Shown here piece by piece: positions 40,148 to 48,510 of a stretch of 64,000 nucleotides of DNA. The stretch's first letter is position 1, and each line of letters begins with the position of its first letter. The notes beneath the pieces are model-generated. The model was not told the DNA's origin. It saw only the letters and a program-made list of their open reading frames with translations, and ran no database searches. A program made the position numbers and the translations under genes. This stretch comes from Blastococcus sp. TF02-09 (GTDB lineage: Bacteria > Actinomycetota > Actinomycetes > Mycobacteriales > Geodermatophilaceae), in assembly GCF_003319105.1 (NCBI RefSeq), contig NZ_QOHH01000011.1, positions 62,001 to 126,000 on the forward strand. The letters are read 5' to 3'.

Positions 40148-41590
40148 GTGATCGACACCCTCGACAACGGCTGTGACGCAGGCCACACTTTCTCTGCCTC
40201 AGCGCCACCTCCCGAGGCCGACCCCGAGGACTCCGTGAGCGCCCACCTCGACGTCAGCGAGCTCCGGACCGTCGTGCTCGCGGACGGCCGCCGCACGCTG
40301 GGGGACACCAACGTCGCGCGCCGCGTGCTCGTCCGGATGACGGTCGGGACCCTGGTCATCCTCGCCGTCGTGGTCGCCGGCGGGTACTTCGCGAGCGCCC
40401 GCCTGGCCCGGCACGAGGTGCTCATCGACATCCGGACGCTCAACGAGTCGGTCGCCCGCACCCTCGTCGAGCCGACGGGCGACCGCCTGCTGGCCGGGGA
40501 CCCGGAGGCGCTCGCCGCTCTCGACGACGCCGTCCGCGGCCACCTCCTGCCGCAGACGGCGGTGGAGCGGGTCAAGCTCTGGACGGGGGACGGGCGGATC
40601 GTCTACAGCGACGAGGCGGAGCTGATCGGGCAGACGTTCCCCCTGGCCGAGGCGCTGCTCGACGTCCTCCGGGCGGCGGAGGGCTCCCGGACCGGTGTCA
40701 GCGACCTGAGCGCCGAGGAGAACCGGCTGGAGCGGAGCGGCGGCGACACGCGACTCCTCGAGGTCTACACCGCCGTCAGCACCGACGGCGGGGAGAGCAT
40801 GCTCTTCGAGGCCTACGTCCGCTACGACATCCTCGAGCAGCGCCAGCGCGACATCTTGCTGTCGTTCACGGCGGTCGGGCTCGTGGCGCTGGGCCTCCTC
40901 GCGGTGCTGCAGTTCTGGCTCGCCTCGGCCAACCTGCACTGGCTGCAGCGCGAGCGCGCCCGCATGTCGCGGCGCAGCGCGGAGGCGGTCGAGGACCAGC
41001 GTCGTCACATGGCGCGAGACCTGCACGACGGCGTCGTCCAGGACCTCGTCGGCGCCAGCTACCTGATCAACGCGGGCACCGGCCCGCTCCGGGCCGCGGG
41101 GCACCACGACGCCGCCGAGGACCTGCACGGCGCGGAGGCCAGCATCCGCACCAGCGTCCGCAGCCTGCGGTCGCTGCTCATCGACCTCTATCCGGCGAAC
41201 CTGCGCAGCTCCGGTCTGCGGGCCGCGCTCCTCGACCTCGTCGACCCCGTCCGGGCCCGCGGGGTCCAGGTCCACCTCGACCTGCCGGACGACCTGGAGC
41301 TCCCCGACCACCTGGAGGTCGCGCTGTACCGGGCCGCCCGCGAGGCGGTGCGCAACGCCGTCCACGACGGTCGGGCGACCGAGATCCGGCTGACCGTCCG
41401 GCCCGCCGGCGGCCGGGTGACGCTGACCGTCCGCGACGACGGCGACGGCTTCGACCCGGCGGCACCCGTCGCGGCCGGTCACCTGGGCCTGCGCGGGCTC
41501 GCCGACGAGGCGGAGGTGCTCGGCGGCACGCTCGCGGTGACCTCGGCGCCCGGGCAGGGAACGGAGCTCCGGCTCGTGCTGCCGAGATGA
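40148..41590 (+). CDS. Sensor histidine kinase, NarL/DegS type
   Basis: 480 residues from GTG 40148 (GAGGA upstream). A hydrophobic helix at about 65-85 (VLVRMTVGTLVILAVVVAGGYF) and another at about 237-260 (ILLSFTAVGLVALGLLAVLQFWL) enclose an extracytoplasmic sensor region of about 150 residues with no clear family. HisKA_3: RRHMARDLHDGVVQDLVGASYLIN, phospho-His at residue 293. HATPase: REAVRNAVHDGRATEIRL, VRDDGDGFDPAA and HLGLRGLADEAEVLGGTL. It is a membrane kinase that phosphorylates the response regulator encoded next, with an ATGA overlap. The stimulus is unknown. Confidence 0.94.
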   Translation: MIDTLDNGCDAGHTFSASAPPPEADPEDSVSAHLDVSELRTVVLADGRRTLGDTNVARRVLVRMTVGTLVILAVVVAGGYFASARLARHEVLIDIRTLNESVARTLVEPTGDRLLAGDPEALAALDDAVRGHLLPQTAVERVKLWTGDGRIVYSDEAELIGQTFPLAEALLDVLRAAEGSRTGVSDLSAEENRLERSGGDTRLLEVYTAVSTDGGESMLFEAYVRYDILEQRQRDILLSFTAVGLVALGLLAVLQFWLASANLHWLQRERARMSRRSAEAVEDQRRHMARDLHDGVVQDLVGASYLINAGTGPLRAAGHHDAAEDLHGAEASIRTSVRSLRSLLIDLYPANLRSSGLRAALLDLVDPVRARGVQVHLDLPDDLELPDHLEVALYRAAREAVRNAVHDGRATEIRLTVRPAGGRVTLTVRDDGDGFDPAAPVAAGHLGLRGLADEAEVLGGTLAVTSAPGQGTELRLVLPR

Positions 41591-42216
41591 TCCGGGTGCT
41601 GGTCGTGGACGACCACCGCGTGGTCCTGGCCGGGCTCGCGCGGGTGATCGATGCGGCCGAGGACATGCAGGTCGTCGGGCTCGCCCCGGACGGGGACGTC
41701 GCCGTGGACCTGGCGGCGCGGACGCTGCCGGACGTCGTGCTCATGGACCTGTCCATGCCCCGGGTGGACGGGGTGACAGCCACCCGTCGCGTCCTCGCCC
41801 TGAGTCCGGCGTCCTACGTCCTCGTGCTCACGTCCTTCTCCGACCGGGAGCGCATCGTCGACGCCTTCCAGGCCGGCGCGGTCGGCTACATGCTCAAGGA
41901 CAGCGAGCCGGACGACCTGCTCAAGGCCCTGCGGGCAGCGGCCCGGGGGGAGTCCCCGCTGGACCCCCGCGTCGCCCGGGAGGTCCTCCGCAGCGGTCCG
42001 GTGCTCGCGGCCCGCCCCGAGCTCACCGACCGAGAGCGCGCGGTCCTGCGCCTGGTCTCGCAGGGGCTGGCGAACAAGCAGATCGCGACCCGGCTGGGCA
42101 TCCGCGAAGGAACGGTGAAGGCGCACCTGAGCCATGTCTTCCAGCGCATCGGGGTGTCCGACCGGACCTCCGCGGCCCTGTGGGCCCGGGCGCACCTGGG
42201 CAGCGAGGCGACGTAG
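41587..42216 (+). CDS. Response regulator, NarL/LuxR family
   Basis: 209 residues from ATG 41587, overlapping the kinase stop. The receiver domain (1-120) has VVDDHRVVLAGL, phospho-acceptor Asp54 in VLMDLSMPRVDG and the switch Thr/Ser and Lys in LTSFSD and GYMLKDSEPDDLL. The LuxR helix-turn-helix is LTDRERAVLRLVSQGLANKQIATRLGIREGTVKAHLSHVF. Its last 33 bp including the stop (42187-42219) occur again unchanged at 48138-48170, on the far side of the tRNA-Lys island, so the region just behind this gene has been rearranged. It probably regulates its own operon and target genes elsewhere. Confidence 0.95.
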   Translation: MIRVLVVDDHRVVLAGLARVIDAAEDMQVVGLAPDGDVAVDLAARTLPDVVLMDLSMPRVDGVTATRRVLALSPASYVLVLTSFSDRERIVDAFQAGAVGYMLKDSEPDDLLKALRAAARGESPLDPRVAREVLRSGPVLAARPELTDRERAVLRLVSQGLANKQIATRLGIREGTVKAHLSHVFQRIGVSDRTSAALWARAHLGSEAT

Positions 42217-42219
42217 TGG
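42187..42219. repeat. 33-bp direct repeat, left copy (end of response regulator gene)
   Basis: Identical in all 33 bp to 48138-48170. It covers the last ten codons and stop of the response regulator. In the right copy no related coding sequence precedes it. It marks the left edge of the insertion. Confidence 0.95.
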
Positions 42220-42228
42220 GGGCCTCGA

Positions 42229-42257
42229 GGAGTCGAAACCCGAACCCGCTGATTAAG
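42229..42257. repeat. tRNA-Lys 3'-part fragment, left att-like site
   Basis: 29 bp equal to 48241-48269 inside tRNA-Lys except for two substitutions. It covers the T arm, variable region and 3' side of the anticodon arm, the classical target of tRNA-directed integrases. It lies 13 bp after the response regulator stop. Confidence 0.85.
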
Positions 42258-42354
42258 GGTTGCACGTCCTACCTCTCGACCTCTCGACGCTCCGGGCGGT
42301 CAAGTCACGCGTCGAAGGCGCGATCCGCTTCCTGTCACGGCTCATCCGCGGGGT

Positions 42355-43011
42355 CTAGACCGGACGGTCGGACAACCCCTGTGATCTCCGGGGCCCCGGC
42401 CCGCGCCGGGCGCGAGAGCGGACGAGTGGCCAGCCGGCCACGGCCACAGCCAGCGGGATGCCGGCGACGGTGAGGATGTCGCGAATCAGCGGCAGGGCGG
42501 CGCCGGCGAGTGCGCCGGTCGCGATTAGCGCAGTGGACCAGACGACGGCCGCCGGTGCCGTGCCACGCAGCATCGTCGCAAGCGGAACACCTTCGGAGGC
42601 GGCGAGACGGGGCGCGAGGGTGCGGGCGCCGACGACGAACTGAGCCGCTGCCGCAGCTCGGACCGGCCGGCGCGCGATGGCCTCCCGCCACGGCGTCATG
42701 GTCCGGTCCGCCAGGCGGGTGACCCGCTGCGGCAAGCGGCGGCCGAGGACTCCGGTGGACGACGCGTCGCCGGACCGTCGGCGGGCCGTGTGGTGCCCGA
42801 CTGCTGCACCGAGCACGGTGGCGACGGCGACGCTGAGCGCAGCGAGCGGCAGCGACACGTTCCCCGCGCCGGCCAGGACGCCCAGCCCGAGCACCAGAGA
42901 ACCGGCGGGCAGGGCGATGCCGATTAGCAGGCCGGACTCGGCGACAAGCACCAGCGCGACCATCGCGGTCGCGGTGAGGGCGCACACGCCGAGCAGGGTG
43001 TCCGCGGTCAT
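42355..43011 (-). CDS. DedA-like membrane protein
   Basis: 218 residues from ATG 43011 with GAGGAGCC in front. Hydrophobic segments: LLGVCALTATAMVALVLVAESGLLIGIALPAGSLVLGLGVLAGAG, PLAALSVAVATVLGAAVGHH, AAAAAQFVVGARTLAPRLA, and GTAPAAVVWSTALIATGALAG. The first, ESGLLIGIALPAGSLVLGLGVLA, corresponds to the E-x-x-x-x-x-G-x-x-x-P-G/A signature of DedA/VTT membrane proteins. They are linked to lipid scrambling and proton-motive-force functions. It is the leftmost gene of the island, near the tRNA fragment. Confidence 0.75.
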   Translation of the reverse strand: MTADTLLGVCALTATAMVALVLVAESGLLIGIALPAGSLVLGLGVLAGAGNVSLPLAALSVAVATVLGAAVGHHTARRRSGDASSTGVLGRRLPQRVTRLADRTMTPWREAIARRPVRAAAAAQFVVGARTLAPRLAASEGVPLATMLRGTAPAAVVWSTALIATGALAGAALPLIRDILTVAGIPLAVAVAGWPLVRSRARRGPGPRRSQGLSDRPV

Positions 43012-43128
43012 GGGTGGCTCCTCGGGGATCGGCAGCCGAGCCGGACACGCAGCTGGTGGATGCACAGATCCGACATCTCACCGGCTGACGCCAGGTGGCC
43101 GGATGCGGTCACGTGCCGCGCGGTCGCC

Positions 43129-44010
43129 TTACAGGTCGCGGACCTCGCCGACCGGGCGCCGCCCGAGCGGGTCGGCGGTCGCCGTCCAGCTGGCCAGCAT
43201 GTCCAGAGCGTGCTGGGAGGGTGAGCCGGCTTCGGCGGCGTACAGGGTCATGCCCAGGCCTTCGTCGGCCTCGAGGGCCATCGTCTCGTAGTCGAGTTCC
43301 AGGTCGCCGACGATCGGGTGGTGCAGCCGCTTGTGGCCCGTGCGGTGGAACCGCACGTCATGGGCGGCCCATCGGACCCGGAACTCGTCGCTGCGGGTGG
43401 CCAGCTCGCCGATGAGGTCTTGCAAGTCCCGCTGGTAGGGGTTCCTCCCCGCCCGCGAGCGCAGGGAGGCGACGCTCTCCGACGCCAGCTGCGCCCAGTC
43501 GGGGTAGAAGTCGGCGGCGGCGGGGTCCAGGAAGGTGAACCGGGCGAAGTTGGCGGGCTGCTCGCGGCTGTCGAAGATCGGCGCGTACAGCGCCCGGCCG
43601 AGCGGATTGGCCGCGAGCAGGTCCCCGTGGACGCTGGCGACGAGCGCCGGCGCCTGGATCTGGTTCAGCAGGCGCTGCACGACTGGGCGGATGCGCCGGC
43701 TTGCCGGGCGGGAGCGCCGACGGGCGACCGGGCTGGTGGCCCGGACCAGGTCGAACAGGTGGGTGCGCTCGGCATCGTCGAGTTGCAGCGCCCGCGCCAG
43801 CGCCTCGAGCACCTGCTCGGACACGCCGGTCACCTGGCCGCGCTCCAGCCGCCGGTAGTAATCGGCAGAAACTCCAGCCAGAGCCGCGAGCTCTTCCCTC
43901 CGCAGGCCGGGCACCCGGCGCTGGCCGTAGCTGGGCAGCCCGGCCTGCTCGGGGGTGATCCGCGCCCGGCGGCTGGCCAGGAACTCGGCGATGTCGGCTG
44001 CGGCGTCCAC
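43129..44010 (-). CDS. XRE-type regulator with MmyB-like ligand domain
   Basis: 293 residues from GTG 44010, with GGAG upstream. Helix-turn-helix: RRVPGLRREELAALAGVSADYYRRLERGQVTGVSEQVLEALARALQLDDAE. The rest is the MmyB-like domain: RPVVQRLLNQIQAPALVASVHGDLLAANPLGRALYAP, then TFLDPAAADFYPDWAQLA, FRVRWAAHDVRFHRTGHKRLHHPIVGDLELDYETMAL. Fatty acid-like ligands are known for a relative. In many actinobacteria such regulators control neighbouring SDR or hydrolase genes; here hydrolase (same strand, upstream) and SDR-CMD are the candidates. Confidence 0.9.
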   Translation of the reverse strand: MDAAADIAEFLASRRARITPEQAGLPSYGQRRVPGLRREELAALAGVSADYYRRLERGQVTGVSEQVLEALARALQLDDAERTHLFDLVRATSPVARRRSRPASRRIRPVVQRLLNQIQAPALVASVHGDLLAANPLGRALYAPIFDSREQPANFARFTFLDPAAADFYPDWAQLASESVASLRSRAGRNPYQRDLQDLIGELATRSDEFRVRWAAHDVRFHRTGHKRLHHPIVGDLELDYETMALEADEGLGMTLYAAEAGSPSQHALDMLASWTATADPLGRRPVGEVRDL

Positions 44011-44115
44011 AGTTCAGTTCTCCTTCTCACCGGTCGCGCATCCCGCGTGGGCGAGGGACGGCACGGCTCGGTACCAGTCTGGTTGCTGGACGTGCGTGGG
44101 GACCTGCACCTTAGG

Positions 44116-44132
44116 GATCGGGCGGCCCGATC
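44116..44132. promoter_or_regulatory. Palindrome between hydrolase and MmyB-type regulator
   Basis: Perfect 8-bp arms GATCGGGC/GCCCGATC around one central base. It lies between the hydrolase stop (44181) and the regulator start (44010), both on the minus strand. It may be an operator of the regulator or the terminator of the hydrolase. Confidence 0.45.
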
Positions 44133-44180
44133 TCCCTGGGGTAGGCGCCGAGCACAGGCACCCACTCAGGGGCAGACGAC

Positions 44181-45146
44181 CTACGACAGGTTCTTGGTGA
44201 AGAACTCGTCGACCTGGTTGAACGGGATGAGGTCGAGGCGGTCGTAGAGGTCGATGTGCCGCGCGCCCGGCACGACGACGAGCTCCTTCGGCTCGCCCAG
44301 CTGCTCGAACGCCTCCTCGGAGAACCAGCGTGAGAAGGCCTGCTCGCCGACGATCATCAGCACGGGCCGGGGGCCGATGTCCTCGAGGTAGCGCAGGCCG
44401 CCGTAGCCCATGTAGCCGAGGTGGCTGACGGCGATGTGTCCGCCTTGGGAGTGGGGGTGGTAACCGCGGTCGTTGCTCTTGACGTAGTAGTCGAAGAACT
44501 CGCTCGTGACCGGGTCCAGCTCCACACCTTCGGGGACCTCGGGCGGGAAGACCGGGTCGTAGCTGACCGTGCCGGCGTCGACGTCGGCCCAGCGCTGCGC
44601 GTTGAGGCGCTCGGCCTCGGCGTGACGGTCGGCGTCGCTCCACGAGTGCTGCCACCCGTTGCGGTAGTTCTCACCGATGTCGTACATGGAGGCGGTGACG
44701 ACGGCCTTGATGCGGGTGTCCATGCGCGCAGCGCCGAGACCGAAGCCGCCCGAGCCGCAGATGCCGACCAGCCCGATGCGCTCGCGGGAGACGTAGTCGA
44801 GGGTGCCGAGGAAGTCCACGCCGGCGCTGAAGTCCTCCATGAAGATCTCCGGCGAGGACACGAAGCGGGGCTCGCCGCCGGAGTCGCCCTTGTAGGAGGG
44901 ATCGTGCGCGAGAGCGACGTAGCCGCGCTCGGCGAGCTGGTTGGCCCAGAAGCCCGACATCTGCTCCTTCACGCCGCCGTGGCTGGGGCCGACGACGAGG
45001 GCGGGATGCTGGACGCTCTTGTCGAGGTCCTTCGCGGTGTAGAGGTCGGCGGCGATGGTGATGCCGTAGCGGTTCGTGTAGGTGACGCGTGTGCGATCGA
45101 CCTTCGGGGAGAGGACGAAGGTCAGACCGTCAGGCTGGAGCGGCAT
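44181..45146 (-). CDS. Alpha/beta hydrolase (dienelactone hydrolase-like)
   Basis: 321 residues from ATG 45146. The core has YGITIAADLYTAKDLDKSVQHPALVVGPSHGGVKEQMSGFWANQLAERGY, then DFLGTLDYVSRERIGLVGICGSGGFGLGAARMD, the nucleophile elbow with G-x-C-x-S-G (either Cys or Ser as nucleophile), and the C-terminal His in VVVPGARHIDLYDRL. The family (YcjY-like) lacks settled substrates but many members hydrolyse esters. It sits beside the MmyB-type regulator and opposite an SDR gene, so it may act in a small oxidation/hydrolysis pathway. Confidence 0.86.
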   Translation of the reverse strand: MPLQPDGLTFVLSPKVDRTRVTYTNRYGITIAADLYTAKDLDKSVQHPALVVGPSHGGVKEQMSGFWANQLAERGYVALAHDPSYKGDSGGEPRFVSSPEIFMEDFSAGVDFLGTLDYVSRERIGLVGICGSGGFGLGAARMDTRIKAVVTASMYDIGENYRNGWQHSWSDADRHAEAERLNAQRWADVDAGTVSYDPVFPPEVPEGVELDPVTSEFFDYYVKSNDRGYHPHSQGGHIAVSHLGYMGYGGLRYLEDIGPRPVLMIVGEQAFSRWFSEEAFEQLGEPKELVVVPGARHIDLYDRLDLIPFNQVDEFFTKNLS

Positions 45147-45484
45147 GGGGACGTTCCTGTTCTGGTGAGGGAGCTGCGGGAGGGCTCCGTGCGGGTCAGC
45201 GGTCGCATTGGGTGAGGCCGCGACGGCGCTTGAACCGGTGTGGTGGCTGCGGGAGTCACCGACGTCCACCGCCGGTCGGCGGTGAGCGGCCGTCGTCCGG
45301 ACGGACCGTGCAACAGACGCTAGGCGCGACGCGGGGCGCATGAGGGGCCCTGCTGATCCCCCTCTTACAGGGCCTCGCACGCCCCTGGACGGGCGCGCAT
45401 GGTGGAGCTCACGACGCACCGAGCGAGGCTCCGCTGAGGGCCGCGGAGGCGTCTGTCGTTCCCCACGAGCACACGGAGTTCCTC
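45147..45484. other. Divergent promoter region between hydrolase and SDR
   Basis: 338 bp without a supported gene. It holds the promoters of both diverging genes. An inverted repeat GGCCCTG/CAGGGCC (45346-45352 and 45368-45374, 15-nt spacer) could be a binding site for the MmyB-type regulator. I see no RNA gene or further repeat. Confidence 0.5.
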
Positions 45485-46216
45485 ATGAGCACCCCTTCCT
45501 CCGGCCGCGTCGCGGTCATCACCGGCGCCTCCTCGGGCATCGGTGCGGCGACCGCCCGCGCGCTGGCCGCCGACGGCTACCGCATCGCGCTGCTGGCCCG
45601 CCGCGCCGACCGCATCCAGGCGCTGGCCGACGAGCTCGGCAACGGCTCGATCGCCATCGCCGCCGACGTCACCGACCGCGACTCCCTCGTCGCCGCCGCG
45701 CAGCGCGTCGCCGACGAGCTCGGTGGCGCCGACGTCCTGATCAACAACGCCGGCGTGATGCTGCTGGCGTCGTTCACCTCCGAGCAGCGCGCCGAGCAGC
45801 GCCAGATGGTGGAGGTGAACCTGCTCGGCGCGATGACCGCGACCGAGGTGTTCCTCGACCAGCTGCGCCCCGGCGGCGGGGACCTGGTCAACCTCTCCTC
45901 GGTCGCCGGCCGGGTCGCGCACGCCGGCGGCGCGGTCTACCACGCCACCAAGTGGGGCGTGAACGGCTGGTCGGAGGCGCTGCGCCAGGAGCTGCAGCCG
46001 GACGTGCGGGTGACCGTGATCGAGCCCGGTGCGGTCGCAACCGAGCTGACCAACCACATCACCGACGAGGCCACCAAGCAGGGCGTCGAGCAGTTCTACG
46101 CGGCCACCGCCATCAGCCCCGATGACGTCGCGCAGGTCATCGCCTTCGCGCTGTCGCGTCCGCGCAGCGTCTCGCTGAACGAGATCCTCGTCCGTCCGAG
46201 CGCCCAGGCGCTCTGA
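45485..46216 (+). CDS. SDR family oxidoreductase
   Basis: 243 residues, ATG 45485 with GGAG at 10 nt. Classical SDR: VAVITGASSGIGAATARAL, DVTDRDSL, INNAGVM, Ser in VNLSSVAGRVAHAGG, YHATK active-site YxxxK, and IEPGAVATELTNHI. The length and pattern are of the YdfG/clavaldehyde-dehydrogenase-like group, NADP-dependent with broad substrates. It is followed by the CMD-like gene after 15 nt, a frequent pairing. It is the rightward half of the divergent locus. Confidence 0.92.
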   Translation: MSTPSSGRVAVITGASSGIGAATARALAADGYRIALLARRADRIQALADELGNGSIAIAADVTDRDSLVAAAQRVADELGGADVLINNAGVMLLASFTSEQRAEQRQMVEVNLLGAMTATEVFLDQLRPGGGDLVNLSSVAGRVAHAGGAVYHATKWGVNGWSEALRQELQPDVRVTVIEPGAVATELTNHITDEATKQGVEQFYAATAISPDDVAQVIAFALSRPRSVSLNEILVRPSAQAL

Positions 46217-46231
46217 CCCGCTGGAGACACC

Positions 46232-46588
46232 GTGAGCACAACTCCTGAGGGAGCACCCGAACCCTCGGCCGCGCAGCGCCTCGTCGGAGACATTGCCCCC
46301 AAGCTGGCCGAGTTGACCGACGACGTGCTCTTCGGCGACGTCTGGGCACGGCCCGAGCTGGCCGCCCGCGACCGCTCCCTGATCACCGTCGCCGCTCTCG
46401 TCACGAACGGCAGCACCGAGCAGCTCGTGGGACACCTCGAGCTCGCCAAGGCCAACGGGCTGAGCGAGACCGAATTGGTCGAGGCGATCACGCACCTCGC
46501 CTTCTACGCCGGCTGGCCCCGTGCCGTGTCCGCGACGCTCGTGGCCAAGCAGGTCTTCGCCGCGGACCGGGATCGACCGGAGGCGTGA
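46232..46588 (+). CDS. Carboxymuconolactone decarboxylase family protein
   Basis: 118 residues from GTG 46232. The CMD fold is recognisable: LTDDVLFGDVWARPELAARDRSLITVAALVTNGSTEQLVGHLELAKANGLSETELVEAITHLAFYAGWPRAVSATLVAKQVF. This follows the actual PcaC-like enzymes (R-D-R-S, H-L, FYAGWP), not the AhpD-type with CxxC. It therefore likely acts on a lactone or is a catalytically divergent member. It forms an operon with the SDR. A hairpin ends transcription just before the convergent toxin gene. Confidence 0.88.
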   Translation: MSTTPEGAPEPSAAQRLVGDIAPKLAELTDDVLFGDVWARPELAARDRSLITVAALVTNGSTEQLVGHLELAKANGLSETELVEAITHLAFYAGWPRAVSATLVAKQVFAADRDRPEA

Positions 46589-46626
46589 GCACCCGTCCTT
46601 AGAGCGGCTGCGACCGCGAGTCCGTC

Positions 46627-46670
46627 CTGGGTAGGTCGAGGCGCCCCGCACACGCCTCGGCCTACCCCAG
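46627..46670. terminator. Bidirectional terminator between CMD and toxin genes
   Basis: Arms of about 17 bp (46627-46643 and 46653-46670) pair with one mismatch and one bulge, 9-nt loop. It spans the stop codon region of the toxin gene (stop at 46662), so it may also affect the toxin mRNA end. Confidence 0.7.
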
Positions 46671-47099
46671 GTCGATCTGTCGCGGCGTACCCGTACGCGT
46701 GACGCTGTAGATGAACGGTCCCGGCTCGTCAGCCCAGACCACGATGCGGCGCCAGTTGACCATCAGCACTTCGAGTTGCTCCCACGTCCCCCGAGCATCG
46801 GGGCCGGCAATGGCGACCATGCGGGCGCCGTTGTCGCGAACGGCCACCACCTCAGCGCGCCGCCGCTGGATGTTCGAGTCGCGGGTGACGATCACCCAGC
46901 CCTGTTGGGCGACGATCGGGATCCACTGGGGGTCCTTGGCTCCTGCCGCGATGGGGCAGGGCGGGCGCTCGCGACGGAACATCACGGCGCCGAGGTCGCC
47001 GGGATAGGTCACCTCCGGGCGAAGGGCGCCGACCACTTTGGCCAAGCCGAGTACGTCTTCGTCGAAGTAGAACCGGACGTCGGCTGGGCGCGGCGGCAC
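46662..47099 (-). CDS. PIN-like toxin, VapC45 type
   Basis: 145 residues from GTG 47099, 3 nt after the antitoxin stop. It begins DVRFYFDEDVLGLAKVVGALRPEVTYPGD, an acidic PIN-like start (Asp/Glu/Asp), then PIVAQQGWVIVTRDSNIQRRRAEVVAVRDNGARMVAIAG, with the second acidic site TRDSN. This is the pattern of VapC45-like PIN-domain nucleases. The activity is presumably Mg-dependent RNA cleavage. The order antitoxin then toxin, with tight coupling, and its place in an island support a toxin-antitoxin role. Confidence 0.8.
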   Translation of the reverse strand: MPPRPADVRFYFDEDVLGLAKVVGALRPEVTYPGDLGAVMFRRERPPCPIAAGAKDPQWIPIVAQQGWVIVTRDSNIQRRRAEVVAVRDNGARMVAIAGPDARGTWEQLEVLMVNWRRIVVWADEPGPFIYSVTRTGTPRQIDLG

Positions 47100-47102
47100 C
47101 GC

Positions 47103-47789
47103 CTACGCCGCTCGCTTGACCCGGCTGTCCAGCTCGTAGGCCAGGGCACCCCACACCTGGGCGGTGCTGAGATCGAAGGCCTCGGCGATCTCCTCGTCGC
47201 TCTCGCCAGCGCGGTTGTGCTCCCAGATCACTTCGGTGCTCACGCCTCCGACCTGGGGGCGCCCGAAGCGGACGTCAGGGTCGACGAGGACGGGGGAGTC
47301 CGCCCCGGCGATGCGCCAGCCAGCGGCCAGGTCGTTGTCCCAGACGACTTGTCTGTAGAACGCATCAGCGGCAGGCAGGAGAGCGAGCTGACCGCTGGCT
47401 TCGCCGACCAGCCACCAGTCGCCAGCGAGATCGGCTTGGCGCTGAGCTTCCATGACGAGACGCCGGCCGCTGGTGACGTATGGCTTCTGATGCGCCAGTG
47501 GGTAGGGCACGCCCAGGCTGTCGCGCAGCTTCTCGATGAACGTCCGAAGCTCGCGCATGGGCACGTTGGCGTCACGGCGGTAGCCCTTGAGCAGGTTGGC
47601 CTCGACGAATTCAGCCCATGTCACGTCGGCGTGGCCGCCCTTGGGTTCTGGGCGAATGATCGGCTGGTAGGTGCGCCCGCGGCGCTGTCCACCTTCCAGC
47701 CAGTAGTGCAGCGTGGATGGCGAGACCTGAAGCAGACGCGCAGCGTCGGCTTCGGTGTACATCTCGCGTTCCAGAGCTGTAGTGATCAT
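47103..47789 (-). CDS. VapB45-like antitoxin with helix-turn-helix and DUF433
   Basis: 228 residues from ATG 47789. The N-terminus REMYTEADAARLLQVSPSTLHYWLEGG is a MerR/helix-turn-helix motif. The middle GGHADVTWAEFVEANLLKGYRRDANVPMRELRTFIEKLRDSLG resembles VapB45 family regulators. The C-terminus VDPDVRFGRPQVGGVSTEVIWEHNRAGESDEEIAEAFDLSTAQVWGALAYE is a DUF433 domain. It would bind its own promoter and the toxin. It is longer than usual antitoxins but normal for this family. Confidence 0.82.
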   Translation of the reverse strand: MITTALEREMYTEADAARLLQVSPSTLHYWLEGGQRRGRTYQPIIRPEPKGGHADVTWAEFVEANLLKGYRRDANVPMRELRTFIEKLRDSLGVPYPLAHQKPYVTSGRRLVMEAQRQADLAGDWWLVGEASGQLALLPAADAFYRQVVWDNDLAAGWRIAGADSPVLVDPDVRFGRPQVGGVSTEVIWEHNRAGESDEEIAEAFDLSTAQVWGALAYELDSRVKRAA

Positions 47790-48137
47790 CGCAGGGCCAG
47801 TTTGGCATGCCCCTGAGACGGCGACGTCGACTCGCGCACCTCCCCAGCAGTTGGAACAAGACCGAGACGTGATGACACCCCCCTGATCGGCAGTGGCAAC
47901 AGGGCCAGGGCTGCATGGCGCACCGGTCGACATCGCCTGCGCAGGCGCAGCCGTTACCGATGGCGACTCTGCGCCCGGAGAGGAGCGCAACCGCAGTCGA
48001 CGGTGATCGACCAAGCGCCGGGCTTGCCGCATCGTGGAGGCTTGCAGCCCTTCGTCACCGGACAGCCAGCCATCCTGTTGGGCGCTGGGTGCTCAAGCCG
48101 AGTAGGGGGCCGGTCGTGGCGTGGATTGACGTGTTGT

Positions 48138-48170
48138 CGGGCGCACCTGGGCAGCGAGGCGACGTAGTGG
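48138..48170. repeat. 33-bp direct repeat, right copy
   Basis: Identical to 42187-42219, the end of the response regulator gene, but without any upstream part of that gene. It lies 60 bp from the tRNA-Lys end, where the response regulator end would be expected to lie before the insertion. Confidence 0.95.
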
Positions 48171-48193
48171 TCTGGGTGGCCCCGGAACGACGA

Positions 48194-48219
48194 CGGCCCG
48201 GTCCAGGAGGACCGGGCCG
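48194..48219 (-). terminator. Terminator of tRNA-Lys
   Basis: Perfect 11-bp arms (48194-48204, 48209-48219) with an AGGA/TCCT tetraloop, 10 bp downstream of the tRNA-Lys 3' end. In the ancestral order it would also have served the response regulator operon from the other side. Confidence 0.8.
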
Positions 48220-48229
48220 ATCTGCGTGG

Positions 48230-48302
<73 letters not shown>

Positions 48303-48510
48303 GTGCCGCCCGGCGGGCCGGGCAACGAGGGAGAACGATACCAGCGCTCGTGCCGCCCGGTGCGGGGTGGCAGGGAGTCCCTCGCCACACCTCGTCGCAG
48401 TCCTTTCCCGACGTGCGTTGCCGCACGTCGCGGCGCAGGTGGCCCCCGGGCGTGGACACTGGTGTCCCGGCGCCCGTCGAGCGGTGCCGGTGGGGGAGAG
48501 GAGTCGCGAC

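Larger units (their letters stand above)
47790..48229. other. Gene-free right end of the island
   Basis: 440 bp with no supported gene. It holds the antitoxin promoter, a self-complementary CGCCTGCGCAGGCG (47934-47947), the right copy of the 33-bp repeat (48138-48170) and the terminator downstream of tRNA-Lys (48194-48219). The part 47800-48137 looks unlike either flank and I see nothing else in it. Confidence 0.7.

Noticed and set aside
42260-42358. Short open frame ending ..IRFLSRLIRGV at the island left end
   Set aside because: It looks vaguely like a protein C-terminus and begins after the tRNA fragment, but it has only 32 codons, a TTG start and no recognisable family.
47934-47947. Self-complementary CGCCTGCGCAGGCG as an operator
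   Set aside because: It is perfectly symmetric but short, very GC-rich and unplaced relative to any promoter, so chance is likely in this DNA.
42355-48137. Search for an integrase, recombinase or transposase in the island
   Set aside because: None of the frames shows tyrosine or serine recombinase motifs or a DDE transposase; mobility therefore remains inferred from the repeats only.
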